Below are positions 54,738-63,160 of a stretch of 64,000 nucleotides of DNA, in pieces. Both the position numbers and the translations under genes were made by a program. Each line of letters starts with the position of its first letter. Position 1 is the stretch's first letter. Under the pieces are notes generated by a model. That model worked only from the letters and a program-made list of their open reading frames with translations, was not told the DNA's origin and did no database searches. Source of the DNA: Streptomyces seoulensis (GTDB lineage Bacteria; Actinomycetota; Actinomycetes; Streptomycetales; Streptomycetaceae); assembly GCF_022846655.1 (NCBI RefSeq), contig NZ_AP025667.1:5183001-5247000 (forward strand), read 5' to 3'.

Positions 54738-57700
54738 TCAAGTGGGTGGGACAGCCGTCTCATCATGTGAGCGGAGCGCCGTCCCGCCGAAGACGGTGGA
54801 CATGGTCCCGGAGTAGAGCCCGGCCCCCTTCCCGGCGAAGACCGGCTCGGCGGGGGCGTGCGGCACCGGGAAGCGGCCGGAGGCGAGCGCCCGGCGCAGC
54901 CGGTACTCGTCCACCGGCCCGGCGAACGCCATGCCCTGGCCGTGGGTGCAGCCCATGGCGCGCAGCGCGACGACCTGTTCCGGCAGGTCCACGCCCTCGG
55001 CGACCGACTGGAGGCCGAGGTCGCCCGCGATGCGCAGCAGCCCGCTGGTGATCTTGTGCAGCCGGGCGGACTCCACGACGCCCTCGATCAGCCCCCGGTC
55101 GAGCTTGAGGATGTCCACGGGGAGCCTGCGCAGCGCCGTGATGGCCGCGTGGCCGCTGCCGAAGCCGTCGAGCGCGATCCGTACCCCGAGGCGGCTGAGC
55201 GCGGTCAGGCGCCGCTCCAGCTCGTCCAGGGAGATCCGCGGGTCGGTGCCGGAGAGTTCGATGATCAGCGCGCCGGGCGGCAGCCCGTGCCGGGTCAGCA
55301 GCGCCTCGATCGAGCCGAGCGGCAGCGAGCGGTCCAGCAGCCGTCGGGCGCTCATCCGGACGGACACCGGGACGACCAGGCCGCCCGCGGCCCGCTCGGC
55401 GGCCTGCTCGACCGCTTCCTGGAGTATCCAGCGCTCCAGTTCGGCCGTGCGGTCGCCGTCCTCGGCCACCCGCAGGAACTCGGCCGGGGTGAACAGCACC
55501 CCCTGGGCCGAGCGCCAGCGCGCGTGGGTGGCGACGGAGGCGATCCGGCCACCGGTGAGACACACCACCGGCTGGTGCAGCAGCGCGAACTCGCCCTCGT
55601 GCAGCGCGGCCCGCAGCCGTCCGGCCAGTTCGGCCTTGCGGACGACGTCCTGCTGCATCTGCGGTTTGTACAGCTCCACCCGGCCCTTGCCGCCCGCCTT
55701 GGCGCGGTACATCGCCAGGTCGGCGTTGCGCAGCAACTCGCCCGCGCCCAGGCCGGGTTCCGCGAAGGCGACGCCGATGGAGGCGTTGACCCGGACATCG
55801 TTGCCGTCGATGGCGTACGGCTGGGAGAGGGTCATCCTGAGCCGGTCGGCCAGCTCCACGATGTGCCGCTCGCGGGCGGTGCGGTCACGGGTGCCGTCGC
55901 CGGTGATCAGGGCCGCGAACTCGTCCCCGCCGAGCCGGGAGGCGGTGTCCCCCTGGCGGACGGAGTCCTGGAGTCTGCGCGCGGCCTGGATCAGCAGCTC
56001 GTCCCCGGCCTGGTGTCCGATGGTGTCGTTGACGGCCTTGAAGCCGTCGAGGTCGATGAAGAGCACGGCGGTGCCGCGCAGGGCGGCGCCCCGGTCGGTG
56101 GCCCGGCGCCCGGACAGGGCCTGCTGGACGCGCCGGGTGAACAGCGCGCGGTTGGGCAGGTCGGTGAGCGGGTCGTGCTCGGCGTTGTGCTGGAGCTGGG
56201 CCTGCAGCCGCACCCGCTCGGTGACGTCGCGGCTGTTGAAGATCAGGCCGCCGTGGTGGCGGTTGACGGTGGACTCCACGTTGAGCCAGCCGCCCCCGCC
56301 CGAGCGGAAGCGGCACTCGATGCGGGTGGTGGGCTCGTCCAGCGGGTCGGCGGCGAGGAAGCGGCGCACCTCGTACACCACGCAGTCCAGGTCCTCGGGG
56401 TGGATGAGGGCCGCCAGCTCCATGCCGATCAGGGCCTCGGCGCTGCTGCCGTAGACCCCGGCGGCGGCCGGGGAGACGTAGCGCAGGACGCCGTTGGGCG
56501 CGGCGATCATGATGACGTCGCTGGACCCCTGCACCAGGGAGCGGAAGTGGTTCTCCTTCTGGGCCAGTTCCTGGGTGAGGGTGATGTTGTCCAGCAGCAT
56601 GATGCCCTGGCGGATGACGAGGGCCAGCACCACGGCGCCCGCGGTGATCAGCACCACGTGGTCGGGCCGGCGCCCGTTGAGCACGTTGTACAGGATGCCC
56701 AGGGTGCAGACGGCGGCGGCGAGATACGGGGTGAGGGCGGCGAGGGAGCCGGTGAGCGGTGCTCCGGCCGGGTAGCGGTGACCCTCCGTGCCCTGCGGGT
56801 GGGCCTGGGGTGTGACCGGACCGCGCTGGCCGGGCACGTGCTCGTGGACGACGCGGGTGTGCCCGTCGGACGCGCCCCGCTCGCCCTCGCGTCCTCTGGG
56901 GGCGGCCCAGGGGGCGTAGGCGAGCAGCAGGGAGCCCGCGAACCAGCCAGCGTCCAGCAGTTGCCCGGAGCGGTAGTTGCTGTGCAGCAGCGGGGAGGTG
57001 AACAGCGCGTCGCACATCACGGTGAGCGCGAGGGCGCCGATCGCGGTGTTGACGGCGGTGCGGTTGCCCGGGCTGCGCCGGAAGTGCAGCGCCAGCACCA
57101 TGCTGACCAGGACGATGTCGAGCAGCGGGTAGGCCAGCGAGAGGGCGGTGTGCTCGACGCTCGGTCCGTCGATCCGGGCGGTCTGGGCGAGCGCCAGACT
57201 CCAGGAGAGGGTGAGCAGCGAGCCGCCGATGAGCCAGGCGTCCAGCGTGAGGCAGATCCAGCCGGCCCGGCTCACCGGCCGCTTGGCGAGGACCAGCAGG
57301 CCCACGATGGCGGGCGGGGCGAAGCAGAGGAAGAACAGGTCGGCGTAGCTCGGGCTGGGCACGGTGCTGCCGAGGACGACCTCGTACCACCCCCAGACGG
57401 CGTTGCCGAGGGCCGCCATCGCGGAGGAGAGGGCGAAGAGCAGCCAGGCGGGGCGGAAGCGGACGCGACGGCTGCGGGCGTAGAGGAAGCAGGAGACGGC
57501 GGCGGTGCCGGCCGCCGCGCTGAGCCCGAAGTCGCCCATGAACAGCGCGATCTGCGGGGAGCCCCAGTCGAAGGCCGAGCCGACGCCGTAGGCCGCGCAG
57601 ATCACGGCGAGGGCGAGCTGCTGGGCCAGGCGCGATCCGTCGCCGGACGCCGGCGGCCGGGTCGGGGGCGTGCGGACGGGCTGCTGCGGCGCGCGGGGCG

Positions 57701-57914
57701 CCCCGTCGAGCGCGGTCGTGGTCACGGGCGGCGCGCTCACCGCGCCCTCCCGGTCCGGGCCGCGCCAGGGTCCCTCGGGGGCCGGTGCGGATGCCTGCGG
57801 CGGGCGCCCGGCCTGGGGTGGAGACTGTGCCGGCTCATGTGCCGCTCGCGCCTGCGCGCGGTCGTGCGCCAGGGTCGCCGTCGGCGGCTCCGCCGCGTCG
57901 GATCGTTCGTCCAT
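54738..57914 (-). CDS. Membrane PAS-GGDEF-EAL protein (c-di-GMP), EAL motif degenerate
   Basis: About 1058 residues. A disordered acidic/proline N-terminus (to about 90) is followed by about 8-10 membrane segments (to about 450), a PAS domain (ENHFRSLVQGSSDVIMIA...), a GGDEF domain with intact SRLGGDEFAAL (about residue 662), and an EAL domain. In the EAL domain the catalytic EAL reads ATH (in SVATHARW, about 795) and DDFG reads DGFG, so phosphodiesterase activity is unlikely. The active half is probably a diguanylate cyclase. The start is uncertain (ATG 57914 chosen; GTG upstream possible). It lies next to the ilv leader. Confidence 0.85.
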   Translation of the reverse strand: MDERSDAAEPPTATLAHDRAQARAAHEPAQSPPQAGRPPQASAPAPEGPWRGPDREGAVSAPPVTTTALDGAPRAPQQPVRTPPTRPPASGDGSRLAQQLALAVICAAYGVGSAFDWGSPQIALFMGDFGLSAAAGTAAVSCFLYARSRRVRFRPAWLLFALSSAMAALGNAVWGWYEVVLGSTVPSPSYADLFFLCFAPPAIVGLLVLAKRPVSRAGWICLTLDAWLIGGSLLTLSWSLALAQTARIDGPSVEHTALSLAYPLLDIVLVSMVLALHFRRSPGNRTAVNTAIGALALTVMCDALFTSPLLHSNYRSGQLLDAGWFAGSLLLAYAPWAAPRGREGERGASDGHTRVVHEHVPGQRGPVTPQAHPQGTEGHRYPAGAPLTGSLAALTPYLAAAVCTLGILYNVLNGRRPDHVVLITAGAVVLALVIRQGIMLLDNITLTQELAQKENHFRSLVQGSSDVIMIAAPNGVLRYVSPAAAGVYGSSAEALIGMELAALIHPEDLDCVVYEVRRFLAADPLDEPTTRIECRFRSGGGGWLNVESTVNRHHGGLIFNSRDVTERVRLQAQLQHNAEHDPLTDLPNRALFTRRVQQALSGRRATDRGAALRGTAVLFIDLDGFKAVNDTIGHQAGDELLIQAARRLQDSVRQGDTASRLGGDEFAALITGDGTRDRTARERHIVELADRLRMTLSQPYAIDGNDVRVNASIGVAFAEPGLGAGELLRNADLAMYRAKAGGKGRVELYKPQMQQDVVRKAELAGRLRAALHEGEFALLHQPVVCLTGGRIASVATHARWRSAQGVLFTPAEFLRVAEDGDRTAELERWILQEAVEQAAERAAGGLVVPVSVRMSARRLLDRSLPLGSIEALLTRHGLPPGALIIELSGTDPRISLDELERRLTALSRLGVRIALDGFGSGHAAITALRRLPVDILKLDRGLIEGVVESARLHKITSGLLRIAGDLGLQSVAEGVDLPEQVVALRAMGCTHGQGMAFAGPVDEYRLRRALASGRFPVPHAPAEPVFAGKGAGLYSGTMSTVFGGTALRSHDETAVPPT

Positions 57915-58113
57915 AGGCCGTGCATCGCCCGTCGCCCCCCTCACAGAGCTGAAATGTCCATCCCCGGCGCCGATCGGTCGGCGGCGCACCCCTGTCGGGA
58001 CGATACACCAGGATCGTCACTCAGGGACATAGCTTCTCTACTCTCCGTGACGACCAGCGACTATGCGGGCACACACCGCGCCCGGAGGGTCGCGGAGGGT
58101 GCCCACGAGCGGC

Positions 58114-59058
58114 TCACGCCCCGGTGGTGAGGACCACGTTGCGCAATGGCTCATGGTTCACGAACCGGGTCAACTGGTCCACCAGGAGCCGCTCGGCGCG
58201 CGGCCGGAACGCCGAACTGGGGCCGCCCACATGCGGGGTGATCAGGACGCCCGGTGCCCGCCACAGCGGATGGCCCGGCGGCAGCGGCTCGGGGTCGGTC
58301 ACGTCGAGCGCGGCGGTGAGCCGGCCGGACTCCAACTCCCTGAGCAGGGCCGCGGTGTCGACGACGGGCCCGCGCGCGACGTTGACGAGCAGGGCGCCGT
58401 CCTTCATGCGGGCGAGGAAGCCCGCGTCGACGAGGCCCCGCGTCCCGTCGGTGAGGGGCGTGGAGAGGATCACCACGTCCGACTCGGGGAGCAGGGCGGG
58501 CAGTTCGGTGAGCGGATGCACGACACCGCGCGCGGTGGTGCGCCCGGAGCGCGCCACCCGGCTCACGCGCCCCACTTCGAAGGGAGTGAGCCGGTCCTCG
58601 ATGGCGGCACCGATCGCGCCGTAGCCGACGATGAGGACGGTCCGGTCGGCGAGAGCGGGCCGGAAGTCGCCTTGCCAGCGCTCGTCGTCCTGGGCCCGGA
58701 CGAACCCCGGGACGCCGCGCAGCGAGGCCAGGGTGAGGGTGAGGGCCAGCTCGGCGGTGCTGGTCTCGTGCACACCGCGCGCGTTGCAGAGCCGTACGCC
58801 GGGGGCGACCAGGCCGAGGTGCGCGGTGATGTCGTCCACGCCCGCGGTGAGCGTCTGGATCACCTGAAGGCCGGTCATCGCCTTCAGTGGACGCACCTTC
58901 ACGGGCTCGCGCCTCATGTAGGGCACCACGTACACCGCGCAGTTGGCCGGATCGCCGGGGAACTCCTGCTGGTCGCCGTCCCAGAACAGGTGGTTCAGCC
59001 CCGCGGGGAGGCCCTTGATCTCCTCGGGCGGCAGAGGGAGCCAGACGTCTTGGGTCAT
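58114..59058 (-). CDS. D-isomer 2-hydroxyacid dehydrogenase
   Basis: A 314-residue NAD-dependent D-2-hydroxyacid dehydrogenase. The Rossmann motif is VGYGAIGAAI, the catalytic Arg lies in LLVNVARGPVVDT, the Glu in DVTDPEPLPPGHP and the His in ITPHVGG. Substrates of relatives include glyoxylate/hydroxypyruvate, phosphonates or lactate; not decidable here. It is divergent from the aldo-keto reductase. Confidence 0.9.
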   Translation of the reverse strand: MTQDVWLPLPPEEIKGLPAGLNHLFWDGDQQEFPGDPANCAVYVVPYMRREPVKVRPLKAMTGLQVIQTLTAGVDDITAHLGLVAPGVRLCNARGVHETSTAELALTLTLASLRGVPGFVRAQDDERWQGDFRPALADRTVLIVGYGAIGAAIEDRLTPFEVGRVSRVARSGRTTARGVVHPLTELPALLPESDVVILSTPLTDGTRGLVDAGFLARMKDGALLVNVARGPVVDTAALLRELESGRLTAALDVTDPEPLPPGHPLWRAPGVLITPHVGGPSSAFRPRAERLLVDQLTRFVNHEPLRNVVLTTGA

Positions 59059-59133
59059 GGCGAGGAGGCTAGTTCAGGACGGGCGGGCGCATTGGTTAGG
59101 TTGGGGACCTCGAAGAGGGAGGTTCGCGGGCAG

Positions 59134-60132
59134 GTGGAGCGCAGGACGATCGGCACGGGGGCGCTCTCGGCGGGGGCCGTGGGGCTCGGGTGCATGCCGA
59201 TGAGCTGGGCGTACAGCGGTTCGCGGCAGCGGGGCGAGGAGTCGGTACGGGCCGTGCACCGGGCGCTGGACCTGGGCTCGGACCTGCTGGACACGGCCGA
59301 CATGTACGGCCCGTTCACCAATGAACTGCTGCTGGGCCGGGTGCTGAGGGAGCGGCGCGCGGACGCCTTCGTGTCCACCAAGGCCGGGCTGCTGGTGGGT
59401 GATCAGCACATCGTGGCCAACGGGCGCCCCGGCTATGTGAAGCGGGCCTGCGACGCCTCGCTGCGGCGCCTGCAGACCGACGTGATCGACCTGTACCAAC
59501 TGCACCGTGCCGACCCGGAGGTCCCGGTCGAGGAGACCTGGGGCGCGATGGCGGACCTGGTGCGGGCCGGGAAGGTGCGGGCGCTGGGGCTGTGCGCGGT
59601 GGGCGCGCGGGCCGGGCGCCGTTCGGGAGCGGGGATGCACGACACCACGTTGCGCCAACTGCGGCGGGTGCAGCAGGTGTTCCCGGTGAGCGCGGTGCAG
59701 GCGGAGCTGTCGGTGTGGTCCCCGGAGGCGCTGGACGCGCTGCTGCCGTGGTGCGCGGAGCGGGGTGTCGGCTTCCTCGCGGCGATGCCTCTGGGGAACG
59801 GTTTCCTCACCGGGACGCTCACCCCCGGCGAGGGGTTCGAGCCGGACGACGTACGTGCCCGCCATCCCCGCTTCACGGCCGAGATGATGGCGGCCAACCA
59901 GCCCGTCGTGGCCGGGCTGCGGCGCATCGCGCGGCGGCACGGGGAGGACGTCACCCCGGCGCAGGTGGCGCTGGCGTGGGTGCTGGCGCAGGGGCCGCAG
60001 GTGATCGCGCTGCCGGGCACCAAGCGGGAACGCTGGGCACGGGAGAACGCGGCGGCGGCCGGTCTGCGCCTGACTCCCGAGGACCTCGCGGACGTCTCGG
60101 AGCTGCCCGCGGCCCGGGGCTCCTGGGACTGA
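59134..60132 (+). CDS. Aldo/keto reductase
   Basis: A 332-residue NADP-dependent (alpha/beta)8 reductase. The active-site Tyr and Asp are in LLDTADMYG, the Lys in VSTKAG and the His in YQLHRADP; IALPGTKR binds the cofactor phosphate. It is similar to the AKR11/YdhF-type group. Start GTG 59134; the spacing from GGGAGG is long, so the start is uncertain. It is probably in the same functional setting as the neighbouring dehydrogenases. Confidence 0.9.
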   Translation: MERRTIGTGALSAGAVGLGCMPMSWAYSGSRQRGEESVRAVHRALDLGSDLLDTADMYGPFTNELLLGRVLRERRADAFVSTKAGLLVGDQHIVANGRPGYVKRACDASLRRLQTDVIDLYQLHRADPEVPVEETWGAMADLVRAGKVRALGLCAVGARAGRRSGAGMHDTTLRQLRRVQQVFPVSAVQAELSVWSPEALDALLPWCAERGVGFLAAMPLGNGFLTGTLTPGEGFEPDDVRARHPRFTAEMMAANQPVVAGLRRIARRHGEDVTPAQVALAWVLAQGPQVIALPGTKRERWARENAAAAGLRLTPEDLADVSELPAARGSWD

Positions 60133-60251
60133 GGAGCGCGGATCCGGTGGTTCCGGGGCGGTTTCCCGTCGCGGAGGTGCCGTGAGGGCGCACAGTGGGT
60201 GTCAGGTGGGGTAGCAGTGCCGGTGCGCCCCCCTTCGAAGGGACCTGGACC

Positions 60252-61394
60252 GTGCGATGCCGAACCGTGCCCGCCGTACTCGCCACGACCGCGCTGCTGC
60301 TCGTCGCGGGCTGCTCCTCGGGCGGGGGTGACGGGCGGGGTTCGCCTTCGGAGGGCACGGTGACGGGGACGCCGTCCGCCTCCGAGACCGGTCCGCCCGC
60401 CAAGGGCTCGGTGAAGGTGCTGCGTACGGTCGCCGAGGGTCTGAAAAGCCCGTGGGGACTGGCCCCGCTGCCGGACGGGAACCTGCTGGTCTCCTCCCGT
60501 GACGACGCCACCCTCACCCGGATCGACGCGAAGACGGGCGGGAAGACGGTGGCGGGCCGGATCTCCGGGGTCGAACCGGCGGGCGAGGGCGGCCTGCTGG
60601 GCATCGCCCTCTCCCCCGGCTTCGCCTCGGACCACATGGTCTACGCCTACTTCACCTCCGCCTCCGACAACCGCGTCGTCCGTGTGCGGTACGACGAGAA
60701 GCGGGCGGCCGGTGATCAACTGGGCGCCCCCGACACGGTGTTCAAGGGCATCCCCAAGGGCCACATCCACAACGGCGGCCGGATCGCCTTCGGCCCGGAC
60801 GGCATGCTGTACGTGGGCACCGGTGAGAGCGGCAGCAGCGGGCTCGCCCCGGACAAGAAGTCGCTGGGCGGCAAGATCCTCCGCATCACCCCGGAGGGCG
60901 AGCCGGCGCCGGGCAACCCCTTCGGCCGCTCCCCGGTGTACTCCTACGGCCACCGCAACGTGCAGGGCCTGGCCTGGGACAAGCAACAGCGGCTGTTCGC
61001 CTCGGAGTTCGGGCAGGACACCTGGGACGAGCTGAACGCGATCAAGCCCGGCGGCGACTACGGCTGGCCCTCCGCCGAGGGCAAGGGCACCGACAAGCGC
61101 TTCCAGGATCCGCTGGCCCAGTGGCACACCGACGACGCGTCCCCGAGCGGTATCGCCTACGTGGACGGCGTGATCTGGATGGCGGGGCTGCGGGGGGAGC
61201 GTCTGTGGCGCGTCCCGCTGCGCTCCACCTCGGCGGCGGCCCCTCCGCAGGCGTTCCTGGACGGCGAGTACGGCCGGCTGCGCACGGTGGCCCCGGCCGG
61301 GCAGGACCGGCTGTGGCTGCTGACGAGCGACACCGACGGCCGCGGCGACCCGGAGAAGGGCGACGACCGCCTGCTGGAGCTGAGGGTCCGCTGA
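60252..61394 (+). CDS. Lipoprotein glucose/sorbosone dehydrogenase (PQQ-type beta-propeller)
   Basis: A 380-residue secreted lipoprotein. The signal ends with the lipobox LLVAGC, followed by a Gly/Ser linker. The mature part is a GSDH/SoxGDH-type beta-propeller (LKSPWGLAPLPDGNLLVSSRDD, GHIHNGGRIAFGPDGMLYVGTGE, YSYGHRNVQGLAWD). Catalytic histidines in GHIHNGG and YGHRN match the family, which oxidises aldoses with PQQ. The start GTG 60252 has GGGA upstream. It may oxidise sugars at the outer face of the membrane. Confidence 0.88.
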   Translation: MRCRTVPAVLATTALLLVAGCSSGGGDGRGSPSEGTVTGTPSASETGPPAKGSVKVLRTVAEGLKSPWGLAPLPDGNLLVSSRDDATLTRIDAKTGGKTVAGRISGVEPAGEGGLLGIALSPGFASDHMVYAYFTSASDNRVVRVRYDEKRAAGDQLGAPDTVFKGIPKGHIHNGGRIAFGPDGMLYVGTGESGSSGLAPDKKSLGGKILRITPEGEPAPGNPFGRSPVYSYGHRNVQGLAWDKQQRLFASEFGQDTWDELNAIKPGGDYGWPSAEGKGTDKRFQDPLAQWHTDDASPSGIAYVDGVIWMAGLRGERLWRVPLRSTSAAAPPQAFLDGEYGRLRTVAPAGQDRLWLLTSDTDGRGDPEKGDDRLLELRVR

Positions 61395-61439
61395 GGGTCC
61401 GCTGACGGGGGCGGTGCGGCACCGCCCCCGCTCGTCCGG

Positions 61440-61982
61440 TCAGCCCGCCGAGGGCAGGCCGAGCAGCACGTCGGAGTACTTCAGCGCGGCCAGCAGCAGG
61501 CCGACGACGCCGAGGGCGACACCGCCCCACGCGACCGACTTGATCCAGGGGGCCTGCGGCCGTCCCGGCGCGCCGAACGCGGGCCGGGCGAGCACGGCCA
61601 CGCCCACGACCAGCGCGGCCACCGCGAAGAGGCCGGCCCACAGGGCGGTGGCGTGCCAGGCGTCGCCGTAGACCGCCTTGATCTGCTGGGCGACGCCCGC
61701 CTGGGAGGAGGTCTTGAGCTGGCCCATGAGCTGGGCGCGGGCCGAGGCGACGGTGCCGACCCAGCCGCCGTTGAGCGAGACCAGGCCGAGCGCGGCGGAC
61801 ACCACGGCCGCGGCGCCCTGGCCGACCCCGGACGGACGGCTCGGCTCGGTGACGGCGGCGTCCTCGTGGGTCTCGTCCTGCCCGGGTGCCTGGGCTTCCT
61901 CGGTCACGGCGGTCTCCGCCACCGTCTCGTCGTGCTGCGCGCCGGTCTCGGTCCCGGCGCCTTCCGCTGTCTTCGTAGCCAT
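61440..61982 (-). CDS. Small membrane protein
   Basis: A 180-residue protein with an acidic, disordered N-terminus (about 45 residues) and three or four membrane segments (ALGLVSLNGGWVGTVASA, WHATALWAGLFAVAALVVGVAVLA, VAWGGVALGVVGLLLAAL). No known motif. The start is ATG 61982. Confidence 0.75.
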   Translation of the reverse strand: MATKTAEGAGTETGAQHDETVAETAVTEEAQAPGQDETHEDAAVTEPSRPSGVGQGAAAVVSAALGLVSLNGGWVGTVASARAQLMGQLKTSSQAGVAQQIKAVYGDAWHATALWAGLFAVAALVVGVAVLARPAFGAPGRPQAPWIKSVAWGGVALGVVGLLLAALKYSDVLLGLPSAG

Positions 61983-62017
61983 GCCCGGCACCGTACGGAC
62001 GGAGTCTGAGAGGCGTC

Positions 62018-62590
62018 TTAACGCCCGCTGTGCGCTGCGCCTTCGCGGGCCGCGCGCCACTCGGGGGCCAGTACCGCCCAGACCTCGGTGTCGGTGCGCA
62101 CGCCGCGGTGCGGGTAGTTCTCGCGGAGCACGCCCTCGCGGCTCATGCCCAGGCGCCGGGCCACGTTGATGCTGGGCTGGTTGGCCGAGGAGGCGTGCCA
62201 CTCCACCCGGTGCATGCCGCGTACGTCGAAGGCCCAGTCGAGCATGACCTTCAGGCCCCGCGTGACGAGCCCGCGCCCGCTCGCCGCGGGTACCAGCCAG
62301 CAGCCCGCCTCGCAGACCCCGCTCGCGGTGTCCCACACCCGGAACATCAGGCCACCGACGAGCTTTCCGTCCAGCCAGATGCCGTGCAGGCTGCCGGTGT
62401 CGGTGCCGCGCTTGTCGGCGTAGCCCTTCAGGAAGGCGCGGGCACCGGCGAGGTCCGGCACCACGTCCGGCAGGCCGACGTGCCGGCCGATGAACTCGCG
62501 CTCGCCGTCGATGTTGGCGAACAGCTCCTCCGCGTGCCAGACCTCCAGGGGGCGCAGCTCGGCGCCGTCTCCCAGTGCTGTGGTGTACAT
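62018..62590 (-). CDS. GNAT-family N-acetyltransferase (RimJ/RimL-like)
   Basis: A 190-residue GNAT enzyme. The acetyl-CoA region is AGCWLVPAASGRGLVTRGLKVMLDWAF, and HRVEWHASSANQPSINVARRLGM matches the RimJ/RimL group that acetylates ribosomal protein N-termini or small amines. Substrate unknown. Confidence 0.87.
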   Translation of the reverse strand: MYTTALGDGAELRPLEVWHAEELFANIDGEREFIGRHVGLPDVVPDLAGARAFLKGYADKRGTDTGSLHGIWLDGKLVGGLMFRVWDTASGVCEAGCWLVPAASGRGLVTRGLKVMLDWAFDVRGMHRVEWHASSANQPSINVARRLGMSREGVLRENYPHRGVRTDTEVWAVLAPEWRAAREGAAHSGR

Positions 62591-62646
62591 CGTGCCGTGT
62601 TCCTTCCGCAGTTCCCGGCCGTGGCCGGACCGAGCCTTTCACGGGC

Positions 62647-63048
62647 TCAGTCGAACTGATCACCGAGGGCCATGATCATCGTCCCCGCTATCAGCAGCCA
62701 CAGGGCGCGGCGGGTGCGGCCCCGTGCGCCGAGGACGGCGGCACCGGCGCACACGGCGGCTCCCGTGGCGTACGCGGCGGGGACCAGGGCCGGGGCGGGG
62801 CCGGACAGGCGGAGCAGGGCGGCGGCCACTCCGGCGAGGGCGAGCACGGCGCCGGTGCCGATGGCGGTCCAGCGGGCGCGACGGGCCTCGTCGTAGAACT
62901 CGGCGGACCCGGCCTCCTCGTCGTAGAACTCGGCGGACCCGGCCTCCTCGTCGTGCTCGACGGCGGCCTTCCCGTCCTCGGCGGGTTCCGTCCGTTCCGC
63001 CTCCTCGGCCTCGGCGGGTCCGGCGACGGAATCGGTACGTCCACTCAT
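62647..63048 (-). CDS. Small membrane protein with acidic repeat
   Basis: A 133-residue protein. The N-terminal half is acidic and holds two EEAGSAEFYD repeats. It is followed by three hydrophobic segments (IGTGAVLALAGVAAALL, LVPAAYATGAAVCAGAAVLG, RALWLLIAGTMIMALG). The start is ATG 63048. No function assigned. Confidence 0.72.
   Translation of the reverse strand: MSGRTDSVAGPAEAEEAERTEPAEDGKAAVEHDEEAGSAEFYDEEAGSAEFYDEARRARWTAIGTGAVLALAGVAAALLRLSGPAPALVPAAYATGAAVCAGAAVLGARGRTRRALWLLIAGTMIMALGDQFD
62887..62954 (-). repeat. 30-bp tandem repeat
   Basis: Two exact copies of a 30-base unit (62887-62916 and 62917-62946) and a partial third, encoding EEAGSAEFYD repeats in the preceding gene. Confidence 0.88.
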
Positions 63049-63160
63049 GGCGGGCGAGCGTAGCGCCTTCGTCTCCGGCGCCTCGCCGCGCCCCCGGGAA
63101 ACAGGACGTGGCCCCGGAGGACGAACCTCCGGGGCCACGTTCAGCGGGTGGGCGCGGGAC

